Shown: positions 9,087-16,610 of the stretch, piece by piece
Layout: each line of letters begins with the position of its first letter
How positions within the stretch are numbered: position 1 is the stretch's first letter
Source of the DNA: Lacinutrix sp. WUR7
Lineage (GTDB): Bacteria > Bacteroidota > Bacteroidia > Flavobacteriales > Flavobacteriaceae
Length of the DNA stretch: 64,000 nucleotides
Direction of reading: 5' to 3'
Assembly (NCBI RefSeq): GCF_016864015.1
Contig: NZ_CP045067.1
Span: forward strand, 2,676,001 to 2,740,000
Program-made: the position numbers and the translations under genes
Notes under the pieces: model-generated
Seen by the model: only the letters and a program-made list of their open reading frames with translations
Told to the model about the DNA's origin: nothing
The model's database searches: none

Positions 9087-10269
9087 CGTATTTTGTTTTA
9101 ATAATATGTAATAAAATAAAAAGAATTCCTAGTGGTAATAAAATACTAAATAGAAATAATAAAAGATAGTAATTGGTAAGCATTCCTTCTTCAAAATAAA
9201 ATTTGCAACCTTGAATAAGTAATAACATTTCGGTTAATATAAAACCTAAAAGAAAACTGTAAACCCCAATATATAGCGATTTTGTAAATCGGACTAAACG
9301 CGTGTTTAATATAAACGAAAACAAGAAACCACTAATAATACCAAGCATCATTAAATGAATAAAACCAATGATAAAGTTGCGATGTTCGAATACGACTATT
9401 GAAAATTCAGGAATAAGAGTAAGTGCTTGTAAAAGTGTTTTTAGACTAAAACATACTACACTAAAAAAATAGAGATAGAGTAGTATTTTAGGCCGTTTGC
9501 TAACGTGGTCTAACAACTTAGGTTTAATTATTTTTAAAAACGTATAAAGGCTAGCTAGTTGTAAAAGAATACCAAGCGCATTAATAAATAGTAGTGCTTT
9601 ATGTGGTGCAAACCATTGAATAGGTAAAGCAAAAGTTAAAATAGTAGCGGCAATTAATAGTTTGAAGAACGACCGGAATAATTTGGAATCTTCAATCTGA
9701 AGTACATGGAAAAATACAGCGATAACAGCAATCAAAAACCAACCATTAAACTGAAAATGTAAAAAGAACTGAATGGCTATTTGGTAAAAAGCAGATGCTT
9801 GTCCTAGCATGGAAACCGCTGGTCCCAAACACCAAACACCAAATGTAGAAAGCACCATAAATAGTAGCGAAGCCTTAAGGAGTTTGTTGGTTACTAACGA
9901 TTTGGTTTCCTGATTTTTCCAAATGAGATAGGCAAAATAGTAACTACAAAATATATGTAAGGTAGAAAAGGAAATGGAAACTGCAGCATAACCTTGAAAA
10001 GGAAAGCTGATCATCATGCCAATAACGGCAAATTCGGTAAGCCAAAATAAACGATTATAAATAGGTTTTTTATCCGGAATAAAATAATGTACAATAAGTG
10101 TAAATAACATTAAATAAACCCAGCCTAACATGGCAACATGGGAATGTGCATGCGTTAAAAAACGATAATTTAAACCAATAGATTCTAAAACCGAAAACCG
10201 AAGCGCCAAACCCATTAGGGCAGCAATAAAGAAGTTAATTAAACAAACAAGAATGAATTTTTTTTGCAT
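9058..10269 (-). CDS. Polytopic membrane protein, possibly haem-copper-oxidase-subunit-I-like
   Basis: 403 aa with about 11-12 transmembrane segments. Histidines lie inside or at the edge of membrane helices: LTHAHSHVAMLGWVYLML (helix 2), FSTLHIFCSYYF, FFLHFQFNGWFLIA and IIGFIHLMMLGIISGF. This resembles haem-binding helices of the CcoN/NorB superfamily, but the classical copper-site pattern is not evident, so catalysis should not be assumed. It is co-transcribed and overlapping with a hemerythrin gene and lies next to ric. It is probably part of nitric oxide handling; exact function unknown. Confidence 0.8.
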   Translation of the reverse strand: MQKKFILVCLINFFIAALMGLALRFSVLESIGLNYRFLTHAHSHVAMLGWVYLMLFTLIVHYFIPDKKPIYNRLFWLTEFAVIGMMISFPFQGYAAVSISFSTLHIFCSYYFAYLIWKNQETKSLVTNKLLKASLLFMVLSTFGVWCLGPAVSMLGQASAFYQIAIQFFLHFQFNGWFLIAVIAVFFHVLQIEDSKLFRSFFKLLIAATILTFALPIQWFAPHKALLFINALGILLQLASLYTFLKIIKPKLLDHVSKRPKILLYLYFFSVVCFSLKTLLQALTLIPEFSIVVFEHRNFIIGFIHLMMLGIISGFLFSFILNTRLVRFTKSLYIGVYSFLLGFILTEMLLLIQGCKFYFEEGMLTNYYLLLFLFSILLPLGILFILLHIIKTKYDAKQTTKTS

Positions 10270-10309
10270 TATAATAAAAATAGTCGGTAGCTAAAGGTAT
10301 GTATTAATA

Positions 10310-10349
10310 AAAATCCCAGAACATGTTTAAGTAAATGTTCCAGGATTTT
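10310..10349 (-). terminator. Rho-independent terminator after ric
   Basis: 15-nt arms (10310-10324 and 10335-10349) pair around a 10-nt loop with a weak CA/CA centre. On the minus strand the stem is followed by a T-rich run. It lies between ric (ends 10383) and the next gene start at 10269. Confidence 0.8.
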
Positions 10350-10382
10350 TTAAGTACTAAAGTTACAAATTTTGAACCGCTA

Positions 10383-11114
10383 TTAATCAAATTGTTGCTC
10401 TAGTTTTATGGCTTCAGGAAATAGAATATTGTTTTCTAAGTGTATGTGTAAATGCAAGTCTTTTTCAAATTCCTCCAGCATAGCATAAGTGACTTTGTAG
10501 GTGTTACACGCATCTGCTGGCGGGGTATAATTATCGGTAAGTTCTGCTATTTCTCTAAAGCGTTCTCCTTCGGTATCATGCTCATGCATCATCATGGCAA
10601 TCGGATTTTCAACGGTTCCAAATTGTGGAGATTGTATCGCTTGATTATCTAATTTTGCTTTTACCATTCTTTTTACAAAAGGAAAGAGAATGAGCTCTTC
10701 TTTCTTCATGTGTGCAGTTAATTCGTTAGCAGAAGCAGTGAACAATTCATTTATTTTAAATAATTCTGGGTGACGCTCACCATGGACACGACAAAGTTTG
10801 TCTAAAAACTGACGTAAAACAGGGATTTTCTCTTCCACATATCTATGGTGTTTTTTTTCAATATATTCGGCTAGTAAATCTAAAGGCCAAGATTTGTAAT
10901 CTATAGATGGATTTGTTGTCGTGTTTAAAACAGCCTCTAATTCTTCGGTTAACCTATTACTATCTATTCCTTTTTTCTCGCAAGCTTCTGCAATAGTTCG
11001 GTTTCCATTGCAGCAGAAATCTATCTTATATTTTGAAAAAACGGCAGCAGTTCTAAAATCTTCTGCTACAAATTCACCTATGTGTTTCTGGGTACTTTTT
11101 TGTAATGTTTCCAT
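10383..11114 (-). CDS. ric: Ric/ScdA-type iron-sulfur cluster repair di-iron protein
   Basis: 243 aa. The N-terminal ScdA_N (DUF542) segment contains KYKIDFCCNGNRTIAEAC with Cys34-Cys35. The hemerythrin domain follows with HHRYVEEKIP, HMKKEELILFPFV, MMHEHDTEGERF and HLHIHLENNILFP. Ric proteins repair Fe-S clusters damaged by NO or peroxide. The length matches the family. The gene lies downstream of a GGATAAATTTATCC palindrome (11204-11217) and of the Rrf2 regulator gene, the usual NO-stress arrangement. Confidence 0.93.
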   Translation of the reverse strand: METLQKSTQKHIGEFVAEDFRTAAVFSKYKIDFCCNGNRTIAEACEKKGIDSNRLTEELEAVLNTTTNPSIDYKSWPLDLLAEYIEKKHHRYVEEKIPVLRQFLDKLCRVHGERHPELFKINELFTASANELTAHMKKEELILFPFVKRMVKAKLDNQAIQSPQFGTVENPIAMMMHEHDTEGERFREIAELTDNYTPPADACNTYKVTYAMLEEFEKDLHLHIHLENNILFPEAIKLEQQFD

Positions 11115-11203
11115 GATGTTTTTTTTTATTATTGGTAAAATGTATTTGCCTTTTATCTGCTTGTTTTTTTCTTTATTAAGAGCGGTAAGGCTGTTTTTAT
11201 TTC

Positions 11204-11217
11204 GGATAAATTTATCC
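11204..11217 (-). promoter_or_regulatory. Candidate Rrf2-regulator operator upstream of ric
   Basis: A perfect 14-bp palindrome GGATAAATTTATCC between the Rrf2 gene and ric. The same 12-bp core GATAAATTTATC forms the centre of the palindrome before the Rrf2 gene itself (11717-11728). Shared use suggests one regulator controls both. Confidence 0.65.
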
Positions 11218-11236
11218 TATTTATATTCAAATTTTT

Positions 11237-11671
11237 TTAGATCTTTAAAAAGGAAGCTCCAGATTTTATGCCTAATGCAAGTTCTTCTAAATTAGTAGTT
11301 TCTAGCATATGTTTCAATTCGTCGCGTATCACTTTGAATTTATCATGCATAGGACAGGGATGATTTTCATCGCATTTCTCTAAACCTAATCCGCAACCAC
11401 TATAAATTTTGTCGCCATCAATAGCTTCAACTATTTGTGTAAGTTTTATGGTTGCAATAGTATCTTTATCGATTATAAAACCGCCATAAGCACCTTTTAA
11501 AGACTTAATAATATCATGTCTAACTAATGCTTGTAAAATTTTTGCTGTAAACGCTTTGGGAGAGTTTATTTCTTCCGAAATTTCCTTAGGGGAAACCAAT
11601 TTCCCTTCAAACGAATTTTTCGCAATAAAAATAGACGCTCTTATTCCATATTCACAAGCTTTCGAAAACAT
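11237..11671 (-). CDS. Rrf2-family transcriptional regulator with Cys triad (NsrR/IscR-like)
   Basis: Starting at the ATG at 11671 gives 144 aa beginning MFSKACEYGIRASIFIAKNS, the standard Rrf2 opening; an upstream in-frame start at 11704 would overlap the palindrome. A winged HTH (residues 1-60) is followed by Cys93, Cys100 and Cys106, at nearly the spacing that binds an Fe-S cluster in IscR and NsrR. Given ric and hemerythrin next door, an NO-sensing repressor is likely. The 46-bp palindrome at 11700-11745 over its promoter suggests autoregulation. IscR-like alternatives cannot be excluded. Confidence 0.88.
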   Translation of the reverse strand: MFSKACEYGIRASIFIAKNSFEGKLVSPKEISEEINSPKAFTAKILQALVRHDIIKSLKGAYGGFIIDKDTIATIKLTQIVEAIDGDKIYSGCGLGLEKCDENHPCPMHDKFKVIRDELKHMLETTNLEELALGIKSGASFLKI

Positions 11672-11691
11672 ATAATTCTTTTTTTCTGTTA

Positions 11692-11745
11692 CAAATATAA
11701 ACAAATAATTAATTAAGATAAATTTATCCTAATTAATTATTTGTT
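11692..11745 (-). promoter_or_regulatory. Promoter and 46-bp palindromic operator of the Rrf2 gene
   Basis: A perfect Bacteroidota -7 element (CAAATATA on +, 11692-11699) is followed upstream by an inverted repeat with 16-nt perfect outer arms (11700-11715 and 11730-11745) around a central GATAAATTTATC (11717-11728). Only one base pair (11716/11729) is mismatched in 46 bp. It covers the region where the -33 contact would be, as expected for repression. Confidence 0.75.
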
Positions 11746-11794
11746 AAAAAATCGTTTGGTATTTTTACCAAGTGATTTTCATTTTTTATAAATA

Positions 11795-12214
11795 TTAATA
11801 CTGTTGTATCAAGTATTCAATTAAATCTGTAGTGGTTACAATACCAACTAATTTATCGTCATCTACTACTGGTAAAGCATGAAATTCTTTTTTTGCGAGT
11901 ATTTTAGCAACTTCTAAAATGGTTGTGTTAGAAGAAACACTTACCAAGTTTTTAGCCATTACTTGCTCAATAGTAAACATATTATATACTACAGTGTCTA
12001 CATTTTGTTCGTCCTCATCTATGGCATCTGCAAAGCTAATACGTAATAAATCGGTATAACTAAGCAGCCCAATTATTTTGTCTCCGCTTACCACTGGAAT
12101 ATGGCGAATGTTATTTTTTTTGAATAATTTTTCTGCTATATCTAAATCATCTTTGTGATTAAGAGTGATAACATCTCTTGTCATTATTTCTGAAACTGGT
12201 GTTCTTTTCTTCAT
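11795..12214 (-). CDS. Tandem CBS-domain protein
   Basis: 139 aa made of two CBS domains: VSEIMTRDVITLNHKDDLDIAEKLF... HIPVVSGDKIIGLLSYTDLL, then VMAKNLVSVSSNTTILEVAKIL... HALPVVDDDKLVGIVTTTDLIEYL. CBS pairs bind adenine nucleotides and sense energy state. It is a stand-alone protein with no catalytic domain. Its promoter has an Fnr-type site at the same spacing as nirK and ccoI, so it belongs to the low-oxygen set. The partner protein is unknown. Confidence 0.9.
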   Translation of the reverse strand: MKKRTPVSEIMTRDVITLNHKDDLDIAEKLFKKNNIRHIPVVSGDKIIGLLSYTDLLRISFADAIDEDEQNVDTVVYNMFTIEQVMAKNLVSVSSNTTILEVAKILAKKEFHALPVVDDDKLVGIVTTTDLIEYLIQQY

Positions 12215-12238
12215 ATTCTTTTGTTTTAAATTCTATAT

Positions 12239-12286
12239 TAAAGATAGTTTAAAACGCTAAAAATAAATATGATAAAAGTCAGTTAA
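12239..12286 (-). promoter_or_regulatory. Fnr-type activated promoter of the CBS-domain gene
   Basis: Core TGATAAAAGTCA (12270-12281) is centred 29.5 bp upstream of TAAAGATA (12239-12246; 7 of 8 match to the -7 element on the minus strand). The -7-like octamer is identical to that of the usp promoter. Confidence 0.75.
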
Positions 12287-12307
12287 GGTTATTGTTTTAA
12301 ATGAAAA

Positions 12308-13744
12308 CTAAATAATTTCCAAAGCAAAAGCTTCACAAGTTTTTAAGGTGTCTTTTACATCTTCAAATGTCGTTCTTGGGTTTATTAAACACATACGTAA
12401 AACTACTTGTTTTTGTAAAATGGTAGTTACTAATAATGCTTCTCTAGAGTCTACCACTCTTTTAGAAATTTCTTGATTAATAGCATCTAACTGTTTTTCT
12501 GAATAATTTTTTCCTATGGGATTGTATCTAAAATTAATTACCGCTAATGTAGCTGGAGATACCACTTCCCAATTCGCGCTTTTTCGTAAATCGGCTTCTA
12601 CTTCTTCGGCTAAATCAATAGAATAGGAAACCGCTTTTTTAAATGCGGAAAGTCCGAAGGTTTTCATAGACATATAAAACTTTAAAGCTCTAAAACGTCT
12701 TGTAAGTTGAATACCATGATCGTAAAAATTAATTTCTGATGGATTCCCTTCAATATCTCTTAAATACTCTGGTTTTTCGGTAAAAGTTTCACTTAACCAT
12801 TTGTGATTTCTAACTAATAAACACCCCATTTCATAAGGTTGGTATAGCCATTTATGAGGATCTATGGCCAATGAATCTGCTTTTTCAATACCTTTTAATA
12901 ATTGGCTTCCTTTTTTGGATAAGATAGCTGCGCCACCATAAGCACCATCAATATGAAACCAAAGTTTTTCGGTCTTACATATTTTAGCAATTTCATTTAA
13001 AGGATCTACAGTTCCTGTATTTGTTGTTCCAGCGGAAGCGATAATACAAAACGGTTGTAAACCTTCTAATCGATCTTTGGCAATGGCATTTTTAAGTTTA
13101 TTAATGGCCATTTTAAATTCAATATCGGTAGGAATGATTCGTATTTGTTCTTTTTTAAAGCCTAAAACACGAATAGCTTTTATATTAGAAGAGTGTGCTT
13201 GATCGGAAAGGTAAATAATAGCTTTCGAAAAATCGTCGCCACAACGTTGTCTTCTTGCAGTTACTAAGGCTGTTAAGTTTGCCATAGAGCCACCACTGGT
13301 GAAAATTCCACCACCTTTTTTTGTCGGAAATTTAAAAAGTTTTAATAACCAGTGCATGGTTACAATTTCTAATTCTGCAGCAGCAGGAGAAGCAGCCCAA
13401 CCTCCAGAAAATATATTGAATCCTGTGGCTAAAGTATCTGCCATAACACTAACAAAATTGCTTGGTCCCGGAACAAAAGAATAGGATTTTGGATGGGTAA
13501 CAATACTACTATTTGGTAATACTTTTTCCGTAACAAAGTCTAATACTTCTTTGTAGTTGGTAGGGTCTTCTGGCGCTTCGGTTTTAAAAAGTAAATCCAT
13601 TTCTTCTCTAGAAGCTAAAGAAACTGGTTTTTTAGAGTTTTCTGTATCAAAATGTTCTACAATAGTATCAATTACTTGATAACCATATTGTTTCATTTCT
13701 TCTTTACTTAATTGCAATTTATGCGAATTGTCCATGAAGGGCAT
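12308..13744 (-). CDS. PLP-dependent group II decarboxylase (aromatic amino acid/glutamate decarboxylase family)
   Basis: 478 aa. The PLP lysine lies in SLAIDPHKW (Lys298), with Asp266 in HIDGAYGG and His184 in SDQAHSS, all standard for DDC/GAD-type enzymes. Substrate (tyrosine, DOPA, tryptophan, glutamate or aspartate) cannot be told from these motifs. It is 50 bp downstream of the cbb3 assembly genes in the same direction with no obvious terminator, so it may be read through from that operon. A start at Met4 (13735) is also possible. Confidence 0.88.
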   Translation of the reverse strand: MPFMDNSHKLQLSKEEMKQYGYQVIDTIVEHFDTENSKKPVSLASREEMDLLFKTEAPEDPTNYKEVLDFVTEKVLPNSSIVTHPKSYSFVPGPSNFVSVMADTLATGFNIFSGGWAASPAAAELEIVTMHWLLKLFKFPTKKGGGIFTSGGSMANLTALVTARRQRCGDDFSKAIIYLSDQAHSSNIKAIRVLGFKKEQIRIIPTDIEFKMAINKLKNAIAKDRLEGLQPFCIIASAGTTNTGTVDPLNEIAKICKTEKLWFHIDGAYGGAAILSKKGSQLLKGIEKADSLAIDPHKWLYQPYEMGCLLVRNHKWLSETFTEKPEYLRDIEGNPSEINFYDHGIQLTRRFRALKFYMSMKTFGLSAFKKAVSYSIDLAEEVEADLRKSANWEVVSPATLAVINFRYNPIGKNYSEKQLDAINQEISKRVVDSREALLVTTILQKQVVLRMCLINPRTTFEDVKDTLKTCEAFALEII

Positions 13745-13794
13745 TTTTGTGTTTTTATATGAATAGAAAGTACGCTTTACGAAAAGCCACTACT

Positions 13795-14496
13795 TTAGTG
13801 ACAATCTATTGCACTAGATGCAACATCAACTATTGGAGCAGGCGAGAGGTAAGGAATACCTAAGCCTAGACCACGAAGAATAAATAATAATCCTATAATG
13901 ACCACAAAAATAGGAATCCCTTTTTGAATACGTTGCTTCATTTTGGTATTTAAAAATTTACCTAAGTAAATAGCAGAAGTCATTAATGGGATGGTACCTA
14001 AACCAAACAGTGCCATATATAAACTTCCTTGCCATACATTTGGCATTGCTAAAGAAGCAAAAATGGCCATATATACTAAGCCACAAGGTAAGAAGCCGTT
14101 TAGAAAACCAATGGTTAAAAAGGTATCTGCAGTTTTCTTTTTTAAAGCTTTACCTAAAGAAGATTTTACTTTCGAGATAATTTTATAAATAGGTTTTGAG
14201 AAATTGTATTTATTGAAAGTTTGTACAGGAATGAGAACCACAACTATCATTAATACGCCAATGAAGATGGATAGTTGTTGTTGTAGTCCAAAGATGTAAA
14301 GACTTTTTCCAACCAAACCGAAAAATAAACCAATTAAGGAATATGCTAATAATCGACCAAAATGATACGTAAATATTTGTATTACTTTCTTAGTCGAATT
14401 ACTTCTATCTACCGGTAGCATAAATGCAATAGGACCGCACATACCAACGCAGTGAAAGCTTCCTAGTAATCCAAATATTATGGCAGACCAAAGCAT
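13795..14496 (-). CDS. SafE/TauE-like (DsbD-type) membrane protein of the cbb3 locus
   Basis: 233 aa with about six transmembrane segments. The opening LLGSFHCVGMCGPIAFML and the internal GFLNGFLPCGLVYMAI are the paired motifs of the sulfite-exporter SafE family related to DsbD/CcdA. In Bacteroidota and proteobacterial cco loci this protein accompanies CcoG/CcoH/CcoI and probably helps copper or thiol handling in cbb3 assembly. The gene is 11 nt downstream of ccoH. The C-terminal SSAIDCH may bind metal. Sulfite transport is not implied. Confidence 0.85.
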   Translation of the reverse strand: MLWSAIIFGLLGSFHCVGMCGPIAFMLPVDRSNSTKKVIQIFTYHFGRLLAYSLIGLFFGLVGKSLYIFGLQQQLSIFIGVLMIVVVLIPVQTFNKYNFSKPIYKIISKVKSSLGKALKKKTADTFLTIGFLNGFLPCGLVYMAIFASLAMPNVWQGSLYMALFGLGTIPLMTSAIYLGKFLNTKMKQRIQKGIPIFVVIIGLLFILRGLGLGIPYLSPAPIVDVASSAIDCH

Positions 14497-14507
14497 GTTT
14501 TTTTGTT

Positions 14508-14954
14508 TTAGTAAAGGACCTCTTTTTTGTAGAGATAATTTTTCCCGTTATATTGCCAGTCTACTTTAATGTTCCAACGACCATCTAACAAACGTTTGTC
14601 AGGTATGAGCAAATTGTGGTTTGATAGAGAAATAGGCATTTCAAAATCAAATTGTTTATTAGATGGTCTGTATAGGAACACTTTTCCTGTAATATTTTCT
14701 TTTTGAAGGTTTTCTGGAAATATAATAACAAGACCTTCTGCTGTTTTTTTCCAAGAGATATTTTCTACTAAGCTTTTAGCATTCGTTTCTTTATTAATCT
14801 CGTTTTGAAATTGTAATTCTTGTTTGTAATAATCTTCGACTACTAAATCATGGTCATAAGTACTATCTGTCATCATGGTGATAATGAAGTACATGATGAA
14901 GCTGATAAATGCTACAAATGCGATTACGATTCCTGTTCCCCAATTTATTTTCAT
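14508..14954 (-). CDS. ccoH: FixH/CcoH, cbb3 oxidase assembly protein
   Basis: 148 aa with one N-terminal membrane helix (GIVIAFVAFISFIMYFIITM) followed by a periplasmic domain opening TYDHDLVVEDYYKQELQFQ, the FixH signature. FixH/CcoH stabilises the cbb3 oxidase during assembly. It is 11 nt upstream of the SafE-like gene and separated from ccoG by a 172-bp, GC-richer spacer. Confidence 0.92.
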   Translation of the reverse strand: MKINWGTGIVIAFVAFISFIMYFIITMMTDSTYDHDLVVEDYYKQELQFQNEINKETNAKSLVENISWKKTAEGLVIIFPENLQKENITGKVFLYRPSNKQFDFEMPISLSNHNLLIPDKRLLDGRWNIKVDWQYNGKNYLYKKEVLY

Positions 14955-15126
14955 ATCTCAACTTCCCACGAAGGCAGGAATCTCCTTTTATTAATTAAAC
15001 TTTCTTTTATTTCTGGGCATTACCTTCCGTTTTACTTCAGGTCAGGCTTTCACAACTCGCTCTTTTCAAGGAGCTCAAACAGATTGTTCAATCCTTAATG
15101 CGCTTCAGGAACCAAAAAAACTTTTT
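14955..15126. repeat. GC-richer intergenic element inside the cco operon
   Basis: The 172-bp gap between ccoG and ccoH is richer in GC than its surroundings and carries no gene. It begins with TTCCCACGAAGGCAGGAATC (14963-14982), closely matching TTCCCACGAAAGTAGGAATC at 56498-56517. The rest (15010-15110) has short inverted pairs such as CTCGCTC/GAGCTC but no coding signal. It looks like a dispersed, non-coding repeat of a type common between flavobacterial genes; copy number in the genome is not known. Confidence 0.5.
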
Positions 15127-16551
15127 TTACTTATAACTTCTTGGTCCTAAAAAGTTTACAGTAGTGGTTTCAATCATTTCATCACCACTATACACCTCAA
15201 TCATAAGTTTACTTTTGTCTCCTTTCAACTTACTTTTGTCAATTTCAATAAATAAGGTTCCTTCTGCTAAACCTTGTGCAGGAACTTCAAAATTTGCTGC
15301 TGTAGAAACCATTTTTATTTCCCCTTCTTGCTTTCTAAGTTTGAAGTTAATGTTTTCAATATCCTTCGTTGTTTTATTTACAAGTTTAAAGGTGAAAACG
15401 TTACTTATTATATTTTCTCCTTTATGCTCAAATAATTGCCCTGGAAGTCTTAAAACAGTAGCTTCTACATCGTTTCTTAAAAGTAGCATACCACATAATA
15501 AACCAGTAAGAATAGTAAGAACAGCAATGTATCCTTTCATTCTTGCAGTAATCTTGAATTTTTCTTTCTTTTCTATTTCATCTTCAGAAGCAAATCGTAT
15601 TAATCCTTTTGGAAGGTCGATACTTTCCATAATATGATCACATTCATCAATACAAGCGGTACAGTTTACACATTCTAATTGCGTACCATTTCTAATATCG
15701 ATTCCTGTCGGACAAACATTAACACACTGCATACAATCAATACAATCTCCATGTCCTAAAGCTTCTCTATCTTCGTTTTTTCTGAATTTTTTACGACCAT
15801 TTTCTCCTTCACCACGTTTATGATCATAAGCAACTACTATCGATTTATTATCTAGTAATACACTTTGTAATCTACCATACGGACAAGCAATAATACATAC
15901 TTGTTCTCTAAACCAAGCGAAAACAAAATAGAAGACAGCAGTAAAAATAATAAGTGGAAAAAGAGTACCTAAATGATCTAACGGATTACCAGTTATATAT
16001 TTTATAAGTTTATCACTTCCTATTAAATAGGCTAAAAACACATTTGCAATAACAAATGATATCATTAGGAAGATAAACCATTTTAATGCACGTTTTTTAA
16101 TTTTTTCGGCATTCCATTCTTGCTTATCTAGTTTACGTTGTTTGTTTCTATCCCCATCAATCCAATATTCAATGCGTCTAAAAACCATTTCCATAAAAAT
16201 GGTTTGCGGGCAAATCCAACCACAAAAAACACGTCCGAAACTCACGGTAAATAAAGCGATAAACACAATACCAATGAGCATAGACATTACAAATAAGTAA
16301 AAATCTTGTGGCCAAAACGGTAAACCAAAAATATTGAAACGACGTTCTAAAATATTAAATAATAAAAACTGGTTTCCATTTATTTTTATAAAAGGAGCAG
16401 CAATAAGAAAAATAAGTAAACCATAGCTCACTATTTTTCGCTTGTTATAATATTTACCACTAGGTTTTTTGGGGTATACCCAAGCACGGCCACCTTCTTC
16501 ATTGATGGTACCAATGGTGTCTCTAAAAGATTCGTTTTGCGGTGTTTCCAA
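15127..16551 (-). CDS. ccoG: CcoG (FixG/RdxA), polyferredoxin-type cupric reductase for cbb3 assembly
   Basis: 474 aa membrane protein. N-terminal membrane helices hold CGWICPQTIFMEMVFRRIE. A double 4Fe-4S ferredoxin segment follows (CIDCMQCVNVCPTGIDIRNG, then ECVNCTACIDECDHIM). A C-terminal FixG Ig-like domain completes it. CcoG reduces Cu(II) to Cu(I) for delivery to the cbb3 site. It lies 59 bp downstream of ccoP in the same operon. Confidence 0.94.
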   Translation of the reverse strand: METPQNESFRDTIGTINEEGGRAWVYPKKPSGKYYNKRKIVSYGLLIFLIAAPFIKINGNQFLLFNILERRFNIFGLPFWPQDFYLFVMSMLIGIVFIALFTVSFGRVFCGWICPQTIFMEMVFRRIEYWIDGDRNKQRKLDKQEWNAEKIKKRALKWFIFLMISFVIANVFLAYLIGSDKLIKYITGNPLDHLGTLFPLIIFTAVFYFVFAWFREQVCIIACPYGRLQSVLLDNKSIVVAYDHKRGEGENGRKKFRKNEDREALGHGDCIDCMQCVNVCPTGIDIRNGTQLECVNCTACIDECDHIMESIDLPKGLIRFASEDEIEKKEKFKITARMKGYIAVLTILTGLLCGMLLLRNDVEATVLRLPGQLFEHKGENIISNVFTFKLVNKTTKDIENINFKLRKQEGEIKMVSTAANFEVPAQGLAEGTLFIEIDKSKLKGDKSKLMIEVYSGDEMIETTTVNFLGPRSYK

Positions 16552-16610
16552 AATCTATTTTATTTAGATCTATTCGATTTTAAAACCGGATAGATCATGT
16601 TCAAAATGTT

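Noticed and set aside
11672..11704. Upstream start for the Rrf2 gene
   Set aside because: It would start in the palindrome and promoter; the ATG at 11671 gives the standard family opening.
14850..15098. 82-residue plus-strand frame across the ccoH-ccoG spacer
   Set aside because: It overlaps the start of ccoH on the other strand and has no family-like sequence; it is read through a repeat-like spacer.
16580..16605. GATCATGTTC half-site between ccoP and ccoG
   Set aside because: Only one arm matches and no -7 element lies at the right spacing; ccoG is most likely read from the ccoS promoter.
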